From Methylobacterium gregans (lineage in GTDB: Bacteria; Pseudomonadota; Alphaproteobacteria; Rhizobiales; Beijerinckiaceae): 64,000 nt of DNA. The notes under the pieces are model-generated. The model was not told the origin of the DNA. It saw only the letters and a list, made by a program, of their open reading frames with translations, and searched no databases. The stretch lies in contig NZ_BPQM01000064.1 in assembly GCF_022179245.1 (NCBI RefSeq), positions 17,804-81,803 on the forward strand, in the 5' to 3' direction. The translations under genes and the position numbers were made by a program. Below are positions 58,400-64,000 of the stretch, piece by piece. Every line of letters starts with the position of its first letter. Within the stretch, counting starts at the first letter, position 1.

Positions 58400-58729
58400 A
58401 TGCTGCAGACCCCCACCCCCCAGACGATGCTCCGCACGAATCTCACGCTGCTCCGTCGAGCCCTCGACCGTGGCGCCGGCGACGCCCGCCTCCTGACGGA
58501 GGGCGTTCTCTACGTCACCGACTTAGAGGCACGAGTGGCCACCGGGGAGATGGATGCGGAGGCCGCCCTCGCCGATGCGAGCCGCGTCGCCCGCGCCCTG
58601 ACGCAGACGGGGACGCATCGCGAGCGCCGCCGCGAGCCACGCCCGCATGCGCCGGCTCCGGTCCGCCGTGAGGACTGCGTCGTCCGCGTGCCGGGCGGAC
58701 CCTGGTGCAAGCCCGAGGAAATCTCGTGA
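58400..58729 (+). CDS. Hypothetical helical protein (109 aa)
   Basis: Starts 13 bases after the AAA+ stop behind GGGGGAGG. Residues 8-75 are helical (MLRTNLTLLRRALDRGAGDA, DLEARVATGEMDAEAALADA); the C-terminus is Arg/Pro-rich and ends CVVRVPGGPWCKPEE. The stop overlaps the GTG of the next gene. Probably co-transcribed with the ATPase. Confidence 0.62.
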   Translation: MLQTPTPQTMLRTNLTLLRRALDRGAGDARLLTEGVLYVTDLEARVATGEMDAEAALADASRVARALTQTGTHRERRREPRPHAPAPVRREDCVVRVPGGPWCKPEEIS

Positions 58730-58884
58730 CCGCGGTGGAGCTCCGCGACCTGGCGGAGCGTATCCGCCGGTCGTGGCGCCCGGGCCGCACGTGTCGCTTC
58801 GTCCCCAGACAGGCGCGCGGATATCTCCTCGACGCGGCCGCGATCCAGGAGGCCGCGGCCCGGCTCGCCGCCCCCCGACCGTGA
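58726..58884 (+). CDS. Small basic hypothetical protein (52 aa)
   Basis: A short coupled frame starting GTG 58726 (overlaps TGA). It encodes TAVELRDLAERIRRSWRPGR, CRFVPRQARGYLLDAAAIQE and ends AAPRP. Overlap of both ends with its neighbours (the stop overlaps the next GTG) is the main evidence that it is real. The N-terminus LRDLAERIRRSWRP resembles the element 1 small gene 5647-5859 (LRQIRDRLRSAWTT), so they may be homologous. Confidence 0.55.
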   Translation: MTAVELRDLAERIRRSWRPGRTCRFVPRQARGYLLDAAAIQEAAARLAAPRP

Positions 58885-59264
58885 CGGTCGAGGTCTACCG
58901 CTGCCTCTCGCGTGGACGCTGGTCCGTCCGGGAGCGCGGCCGCGTCGTCGGGCACCGGGGCGCCCTCTGCCTCCGGGACGTCCGGTTCATCGTCTCGGCC
59001 GCTGGCGTCGCCCGCATCAGGCTCCGCATGCAGAGAGAAGTCGTCGCCCATGCCCGCGGCGTCCTTGTGGAATCGGAGGCAGTCCCCGCCGCGGCGGTTC
59101 GCGTCCGATTCGACCCGTACGCGTCCGGCACCTTCACCGTCCCGGACGGCAGCCCGATCAGCGCGGCCGCCCTCGTCTGGTTCTCCCCCGACGGCTCGTG
59201 CTGGGCCGTCCCCCACCCCTCGGAGTGTCCCCCATGCGTAGCCTCGTCGCCCTCCTCGTGCTGA
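58881..59264 (+). CDS. Conserved phage-type hypothetical protein (127 aa)
   Basis: Starts GTG 58881. It reads VYRCLSRGRWSVRERGRVVG, VRFIVSAAGVARIRLRMQRE, VVAHARGVLVE and VRFDPYASGTFTVPDGSPIS, ending in a Cys/Ser tail. I recall similar VYR...GRVVxH...VHAxxxG...YxPYxxGxF proteins as small conserved proteins of alphaproteobacterial phages and islands, with no known role. It overlaps the secreted-protein gene by 31 bases. Confidence 0.65.
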   Translation: MTVEVYRCLSRGRWSVRERGRVVGHRGALCLRDVRFIVSAAGVARIRLRMQREVVAHARGVLVESEAVPAAAVRVRFDPYASGTFTVPDGSPISAAALVWFSPDGSCWAVPHPSECPPCVASSPSSC

Positions 59265-59614
59265 TCGGCACGGTCGCCCCCGCCGCCGCCGAGGAGGGGC
59301 CATGGTCGGCACCGTCGTGGTATCTCGGCGCGACCGAGCGGCGGGGCGACGTCGTCCTGACGACGGCCATGTACGTCAGCCCGGCGCGCGGGCACTCCGT
59401 CGTGGACCTCCATTGCACCCGGCAGGACCTCCGCACGAAGGCGGTCTCCCGGCGCCGGGTCCGGGCAGCCGCGCAGATGGCGCAGGGGCTCTGGTGCGGG
59501 GACGGACGCGCCCTCGGGCGGTGGTGCGTCGACCTGCGCGAGGGCGCCCCGCTGACGTGGTACGGGCCGACACCGTGCGCGAGCGGGCCGGCGCAGTTCG
59601 GCACGGGGGACTGA
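59234..59614 (+). CDS. Small secreted Cys-containing protein
   Basis: A 126-residue protein with signal peptide MRSLVALLVLIGTVAPAAA. The mature part has ATERRGDVVLTTAMYVSPAR and four cysteines (LHCTRQD, LWCGDG, RWCVDL, TPCASG), suited to two disulfides in the periplasm. It stands where element 1 has its own secreted protein (6205-6633). A conserved secreted product at this position suggests a host-envelope function such as exclusion or lysis control; this is inference. Confidence 0.68.
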   Translation: MRSLVALLVLIGTVAPAAAEEGPWSAPSWYLGATERRGDVVLTTAMYVSPARGHSVVDLHCTRQDLRTKAVSRRRVRAAAQMAQGLWCGDGRALGRWCVDLREGAPLTWYGPTPCASGPAQFGTGD

Positions 59615-59618
59615 GCCC

Positions 59619-60281
59619 TCAGACGCGGGGCACGCGCCAGGGAGACGTCTCTACCGTCCTCCCCCGTGGCGCGTTCGCGAGGCGGTACGGGAACTCTGAC
59701 TTCCGCTCCTGCAGCGCCTCCCAGACCGGGTCGGGGATGCCGAAGGGCATGGCGAAATGGTCCACCGGACGGTTCCCGCCGATGACCTGCACGTAGCCGA
59801 GGGAATAGAGTATCGATGCGAACCCGCAGTCCGGCGTGTTCTCGAACGTGCGCTGGTTGTGGTGAAGAAGGTGCTCGAAGATCATCCTCTCCCGGTCGCT
59901 AAGGTTCGGGATATAGCTGATGAACTCCCGCTTCTTTTTGGCCGCCAGCTTCTTGTACAGGTGAGCCTCGTAGCGCGGCTTCACGAACCAGGCGGCGGCG
60001 CGGTACCCGGCGCCGAGCAGTAGGCCGACCGCCAGGGAGCCGGAGAGCAGCCCGACCACAGCAATGATCAGCGCCGCGACCGCCGGCAGCTCCATAGGGA
60101 GCTCACCGATGCGGTTGAGGTAGAGGGTCGCGGCAGAGAAGGCGGCGAGCCCGATGAAGGTCGGGATGCCGGCCTTGAGGAAGTCGAGCCACTTGGCGTC
60201 GGGCAGGGTCATGCCCCCAAGGTGGCGAACCGCCCGCCGGATGCGATCCCGCCGGGCGGTGCTCTCCACAGGTTTCACCAT
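59619..60281 (-). CDS. SieB-like superinfection exclusion membrane protein
   Basis: A protein of 220 residues from ATG 60281, or 197 from ATG 60212. Two membrane segments lie near GIPTFIGLAAFSAATLYLNR and PAVAALIIAVVGLLSGSLAV, followed by a cytoplasmic part with LSDRERMIFEHLLHHNQRTF and FASILYSLGYVQVIGG. This topology and the LSDRE...EHLL region resemble SieB of lambdoid phages, which aborts infection by other phages. The match is by pattern only. Confidence 0.5.
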   Translation of the reverse strand: MVKPVESTARRDRIRRAVRHLGGMTLPDAKWLDFLKAGIPTFIGLAAFSAATLYLNRIGELPMELPAVAALIIAVVGLLSGSLAVGLLLGAGYRAAAWFVKPRYEAHLYKKLAAKKKREFISYIPNLSDRERMIFEHLLHHNQRTFENTPDCGFASILYSLGYVQVIGGNRPVDHFAMPFGIPDPVWEALQERKSEFPYRLANAPRGRTVETSPWRVPRV

Positions 60282-60345
60282 GGCCGCCCAAGAGAAAGGG
60301 CCGGCCCCGAGGGGAACCGGCCTGAATGTAGTGAAGCGAGGTTGG

Positions 60346-61173
60346 CTACCGATTAGGTGTCCTCGGGGCCGATGCCCGGCAGGAGGCCCTGTGCGGGCGC
60401 CCCGGCGGGCGGACGCCGAGCGCGCGGGCGTAGTGGACGACGCCCTTGCCGGTGACCTTGGTCGTCGGCCGCGGCTTCCCGCCGTGCATCTCCCAGGCGA
60501 CCGTGAGGAGCCCGCGCTTGACGAGCGCCTCTTTGGCGACGGGGCCACCGTTCAGGTCATAGAGGTCGCCGCGCTCGCGCAGCCAGGCCACGAACTTGTT
60601 CGGCGGCTGGTGGAGCGCCTTGCCCGCCGCCCGTAGCCCCCACGTGCCGTCCGAATCCGCGAGGGCCTCGACGAAGTCCACCGCCGGCCGGGCAGCCTCG
60701 ACGGCGGCCTCGGCGAGGAGGCGTCCCTGCCTCTCGACGGCGGCCTTCTCCGCATACCGGCCGAGGAGGCTGCGCAGGAGGGGGTTCGTCCAGCAAGGCG
60801 AGCGGGTCGACCGGCTGCGGCGCCGTCGGCAGGGTCCGATTCGCGAAGACCTCCGCCATGCGGTTGAACTCGGCGATGTAGGCTTCCTTGAACCGGGCCG
60901 CCTCCGCACCCGTGAAGCCGAGCAGGGCGAAGGCGAACCCGTCCTTCGTCATGCGGTAGTTGGAGAGGACCTTTCGCACGTGGCCCTGCACGTAGACCGG
61001 CTGAAAATTCAGCCGGGCGAATTCGGGGGAGCAGACCTCCTCCGTGTTACGCAGGCCCTGTAAGACGTTCTTGTGCGCCCACTTGAAGTAGGCCGCGACG
61101 TCCCGGCTGTTGGCGAATGCCGTGCCGTCGACGACAGTGACGACGGGGGCCTTGACCGCTTCGAAAAGCTATG
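60346..61173 (-). pseudogene. Broken rha/KilAC-type phage antirepressor gene
   Basis: The N-terminal part TAFANSRDVAAYFKWAHKNV, EFARLNFQPVYVQGH and NYRMTKDGFAFALLGFTGAE matches the Rha regulatory domain, but an in-frame TAG at about 61173 precedes it and no start codon lies between. After LALLDEP near 60785 the frame must shift to continue as LLAEAAVEAARPAVDFVEAL, ALHQPPNKFVAWLRERGDLY and VTGKGVVHYARAL, the KilA-C (ANT) domain. With one missing start and one frameshift the gene is probably inactive. Rha/KilAC proteins relieve repression in prophages and satellites. Confidence 0.75.
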
Positions 61174-61542
61174 CGGCGGGGTGGGCTGCCTGCTAAGTCG
61201 GAGGGTTGACGCTGAAGGATCGGATGCCCTGTCCACGGCGGCGCATAACTTGTCCACAGCGCATGCGCATTTGTCACACCCGCCGGGAAGACACCTGGGA
61301 GCCCCGCACGGCGGTCCAGCCACAATGGATGACCCCGGCAGCATCTTTTCAAAACAGGGGCACGTGTTGAGGCTGCCGGCTGCCATCCGGATACCCGGAA
61401 CCCAATCGAGCCCAGGATGAACTTGGAGGTTCTTGGAGGCCGGCTAAGTGACTCTGGATAAAAGCGAAAAGGCGGACGACGATGGGGTTTCGCCGCCCCG
61501 GGTCAGAGGTGCCCCGGGGCGGCGGTCCACCGCGAGAGCCCC
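61174..61542. other. Leader region of the polymerase-like gene, with hairpin
   Basis: No gene is supported over 369 bases. CGCCGCCCCGGG at 61491-61502 pairs perfectly with CCCGGGGCGGCG at 61513-61524, ending 18 bases before the start codon at 61543, so it could block or attenuate translation. TTGTCCACAG occurs at 61250-61259 in a more AT-rich stretch; an origin is possible by analogy with element 1. Confidence 0.45.
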
Positions 61543-63573
61543 ATGCCCCTGCACGATGATGACCTGGCGCGAAATGCGCGCGCCCTTGATTTCCACTGGC
61601 GAGTCTCCGACGACCTCGTAGCCGCCGCAGGCCTCCCGAAGTTCTCCCGCTCCAAGATCAACCGCGCCATGGCCAGCATCCTGGCGGCGCTCGCCTTAGC
61701 ATCCGACAGCGACCGCCCCTACGTGAGCTACAGCCGCTCCCGCGACTTTTACGCGGCGCAGGGGCGCTACGAGGGGACCGATTATAGCTACGCGTCGGTG
61801 CTGCAGAGCGTGGACGAGCTCGCGCGCCTCGGCCTGATCGAGGAGATCCGCTCGAAGCCCGGCGCGCACCTGACGCACGGCATGCAGAGCCGCGTGCGTG
61901 CCTCGGACCGCCTCGTCGAGATCCTAGCCGAGCAGCCCGTCGAGTATCTCGGCTCACGCTGTCCCCTCGTCCTGAAGGACGAGGACGGCACCCGCATCGA
62001 CTACGAGGACACGCCCGAAACGCGGCGCCTGACGCGCGAGATTGGCGGTCTCAACCGATTCCTGAACTCGTTCTCCATCGACGTCTCGGCATCGGCCTCG
62101 CCGGACGACTGGCAGAGGACCACGCACCACGTCCGCGCTCGGAAGGTGAAGGACGGGGTCGAGACCTGGGTCTGTGCCCGCCTGACGCCTCAGATCGACC
62201 TCTACCGAGTTTTCAGCCGTGGCGGCTTCAGGCAGGGAGGTCGAATCTACGGGGGATTCTGGGAGGGGCTGCCCAAGGCCCGGCGTCTGGAGCTGCTGAT
62301 CAACGGCGAGGTCTGCATCGAGCAGGACTACGCCTCGCTGCATCCGCGTCTCCTCTACGGCCTGCGCGGCGAGCGGATGCCCGCGGAGTTCGACTGCTAC
62401 GCGCTCCCCTACTATGAGCGCTGGGTCGGCAAGCTCGCCCTCAACATCGCCCTTAACGCCGCGACGCTGAACGCTGCGGCCGGCGCCCTGATGGAGAAGG
62501 GCCGCCAGAAGAAGGCCGACGGCTCGCCGGTGTGGCCCTACGGCTGGGCCGAGACCCGGCGCATCATCGACCAAGTCATCGACCACAACCCGACCATCGC
62601 GGGGTACATCGGCAGCGATGCCGGGGTCAGCCTTATGGCCATCGATGCCCGCATGGCTCTCGACGTCCTGAAGGCCTGCGAGAAGGCTCGCCTGCCTGCC
62701 CTCCCGGTTCACGACAGCTTCCTTGCACCGGAGGGTCGGAAGGACGAGTTGAAGAGCATCATGAGCGATGTTCTGGAGGGTACGCTGGACCGGATTTCGT
62801 CATTCCCTACAAAGGGTTCGAGGAGGGATTCTATGGGTGAGACGATCCAAATGATCCGATATAGGGAGACCGCCCCCGCGGAGCCTGTGGTCACCCCTGC
62901 CGCGGTGCCCGTGGTGACCTCTCCTTCGGAGGTCGTAGGGGTCTCGCCCGCCGTTGTGGAGACCGTCCTGCCGGAGGCGCGGGTGGCCTTCCGTCCTGTG
63001 GTGAGGCCGCTCCCGCCACGTATGGCGGCCCTGCCTCCTGTGGTGGCCGCCCCGCTGCCGGTAGCTGTTGAGGTCTCCCTCCCGGCGCCCGTGACCCCTC
63101 CCTGTCCCGTGGCTGCCCCTGCCGGTCCGGTGCCCTCCGCCCCACGTGTCGGCCTCCCTGCCTTCCTAGCGGCCCTCCTGCCTGTCGTGGCCCCCGAGGC
63201 GCCTCCGGAGCCCGCCGTATCTCATGGGCCATCCCTTCGCTTTTTCCCGGCCCTCGGCGGTCTCCGGGTCTCAGTCCCGCCCGCCGAGGTGGACCCCGAG
63301 GACGTCCCGCCGCCCGTGCGTCCCCCGGCCCCTCCCGTGGTCGCTGCGCCCCCTCCAGAGCCTATCCTCGTCTCCCTGGCCCCTGCCTCCGGCATGCTCC
63401 CCGCGGCCCTGCCGCGTCCGCCTGAGCCCAGGACGAAAGAAGAGCGTATCCAACTCTTCGGGGACATCATCGCTCAATCACGTGCCAAGCGCAGCCTCGT
63501 AGAGCTCGGGCACGCTGACGCCAGAATGGCGGAGCTTAGGGCCATGGCGAAAAAAGAGCGCCGCGTGCGATAG
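61543..63573 (+). CDS. Family A DNA polymerase-like replication protein with Pro-rich tail
   Basis: A 676-residue protein. The N-terminal 200 residues include a helical DNA-binding-like segment (YASVLQSVDELARLGLIEEI). Three spaced motifs fit a minimal family A polymerase: A, EQDYASLHPRLLYGL near residue 258; B, ERWVGKLALNIALNAA near 292 (R-x3-K-x3-N); and C, PVHDSF near 387. The 3'-5' exonuclease domain is absent. Residues about 445-640 are Pro/Val/Ala-rich low complexity, and the end is a charged helix. It occupies the place of the primase-polymerase in element 1, so it probably replicates the excised element 2. The assignment is by motif reading only. Confidence 0.6.
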   Translation: MPLHDDDLARNARALDFHWRVSDDLVAAAGLPKFSRSKINRAMASILAALALASDSDRPYVSYSRSRDFYAAQGRYEGTDYSYASVLQSVDELARLGLIEEIRSKPGAHLTHGMQSRVRASDRLVEILAEQPVEYLGSRCPLVLKDEDGTRIDYEDTPETRRLTREIGGLNRFLNSFSIDVSASASPDDWQRTTHHVRARKVKDGVETWVCARLTPQIDLYRVFSRGGFRQGGRIYGGFWEGLPKARRLELLINGEVCIEQDYASLHPRLLYGLRGERMPAEFDCYALPYYERWVGKLALNIALNAATLNAAAGALMEKGRQKKADGSPVWPYGWAETRRIIDQVIDHNPTIAGYIGSDAGVSLMAIDARMALDVLKACEKARLPALPVHDSFLAPEGRKDELKSIMSDVLEGTLDRISSFPTKGSRRDSMGETIQMIRYRETAPAEPVVTPAAVPVVTSPSEVVGVSPAVVETVLPEARVAFRPVVRPLPPRMAALPPVVAAPLPVAVEVSLPAPVTPPCPVAAPAGPVPSAPRVGLPAFLAALLPVVAPEAPPEPAVSHGPSLRFFPALGGLRVSVPPAEVDPEDVPPPVRPPAPPVVAAPPPEPILVSLAPASGMLPAALPRPPEPRTKEERIQLFGDIIAQSRAKRSLVELGHADARMAELRAMAKKERRVR

Positions 63574-63742
63574 GCGTTGCCTATTGCATAGTACCCTGGC
63601 AATATGCGGGCAGGCTCTCGCGGGCCGACGATGCACCTCATCGTGAAGGCCCTCTGTCCGCATACGGACGGGGGGCCATCTTCGTTCTGGGCGCTGTGCC
63701 TTGCTGGGCGGAGTGGCATCCTCGTCGGAGGAGATCCCGCCC

Positions 63743-64000
63743 ATGCACCTCGAAACTTCCGCTCTGCTCGCCGGCCTCATCGAGGCCATGCCCGAGGACA
63801 TCCCCGTTGACGAGCCGTGCGCGCCCGAGACCGGTTCGGCGCGCTCGGCCCGAGAGCGTCGCGATGCCGCCGACCGAAAGAGGGCCGAGCGCGCCCGGCG
63901 CCGGGCTGAGGGCATCCCTGAGCCGACGCTTGTCGACCGTGCCATCGCGACAGCCCTCGCCGACCTGTCCCGACGCGGGCGCCTTCGCGCGCGCGCGAAG
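63743..64000 (+). CDS. Hypothetical protein, cut by the window edge
   Basis: The frame starts MHLETSALLAGLIEAMPEDI and is open for 86 codons to base 64000. A charged stretch SARERRDAADRKRAERARRR is followed by GIPEPTLVDRAIATALADL. The order of an Arg/Glu helix then a short conserved helix resembles the element 1 protein at 12495-12884, which also follows the replication gene. The C-terminus is outside the window. Confidence 0.6.
   Translation, partial: MHLETSALLAGLIEAMPEDIPVDEPCAPETGSARSARERRDAADRKRAERARRRAEGIPEPTLVDRAIATALADLSRRGRLRARAK

Larger units (their letters stand above)
49725..64000. mobile_element. Integrative element 2, left 14.3 kb, open at the right edge
   Basis: It starts at the internal tRNA-Gly half and carries its own GATACCAGCC repeats at the left end. 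It shares with element 1 the order NRR gene, Lon-like AAA+ gene, overlapping small genes and small secreted protein. No recognisable chromosomal gene appears up to 64000; in alphaproteobacteria tRNA-Gly is usually followed by tuf, which is absent here. The integrase and right attachment site should lie beyond the window. Confidence 0.78.

Noticed and set aside
62880..63420. Possible repeat array in Pro/Val-rich sequence
   Set aside because: It lies in frame at the C-terminus of the polymerase-like protein, and the units are irregular; low-complexity coding is the simpler view.
860..64000. Conjugation, capsid, portal or terminase genes that would make an ICE or complete prophage
   Set aside because: None is recognisable on either strand, so the elements are described only as integrative elements.

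Overview
The DNA is GC-rich throughout and opens with the 3' end of recJ followed by tRNA-Tyr(GTA) and tRNA-Gly(TCC). Gene content, codon use and this recJ/tRNA order fit an alphaproteobacterium of the Methylobacterium type; that placement is an inference. Everything right of the tRNA-Gly gene looks like horizontally acquired DNA. I recognise no core chromosomal gene from 860 to 64000.

The main structural result is a tandem array of two related integrative elements at the tRNA-Gly(TCC) gene. Element 1 spans about 812-49744 (48.9 kb). Its left end is the intact tRNA-Gly. Its right end is a second copy of the tRNA-Gly 3' half at 49725-49772, next to a tyrosine integrase (48008-49570, minus). 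Short repeats GGATACCAC lie at both ends and look like integrase arm sites. Element 2 starts at the internal tRNA copy, has its own repeats (GATACCAGCC, three copies) and runs off the right edge, so its integrase is not seen. I see no conjugation or virion genes in either element.

Element 1 by region: (a) 0.9-12.9 kb is a core module: a zinc-ribbon protein, small genes, an NRR-motif gene, a Lon-like AAA+ ATPase without protease domain, small genes, a secreted protein, a 1411-residue primase-polymerase/helicase and a likely winged-helix replication initiator with a candidate origin. (b) 13-20.2 kb is a scarred region with a TRIC-channel fragment, a MITE-like inverted repeat, an IS481/umuC chimera and a broken isochorismatase gene. 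Inside it sits an intact three-gene cluster: two nucleoside-deoxyribosyltransferase-like proteins and a protein with a nucleoside phosphorylase domain. (c) 20.2-39 kb is metal resistance: CsoR/RcnR-type regulator, NreB-like exporter, CzcBA-like RND pump, chromate genes (rhodanese-ChrB, ChrA and companions), a His-rich periplasmic protein and an ars cluster (MFS, acr3, arsC, arsR, arsH). (d) 39.8-49.6 kb holds a run of small unknown genes with three copies of one intergenic hairpin, a metallophosphoesterase and the integrase.

Element 2 starts with likely defence cargo: a DUF5131/TcmP pair, a BstXI-like restriction-modification pair and a SieB-like membrane protein. It then repeats the core plan of element 1 (NRR gene, Lon-like AAA+ ATPase, small overlapping genes, small secreted protein). 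Instead of the primase-polymerase it carries a broken rha/KilAC antirepressor gene and a protein with family A DNA polymerase motifs. The shared NRR/AAA+/secreted module with exchangeable replication and cargo modules suggests a poorly described family of tRNA-Gly-targeting elements, perhaps integrative mobilizable elements or phage satellites.
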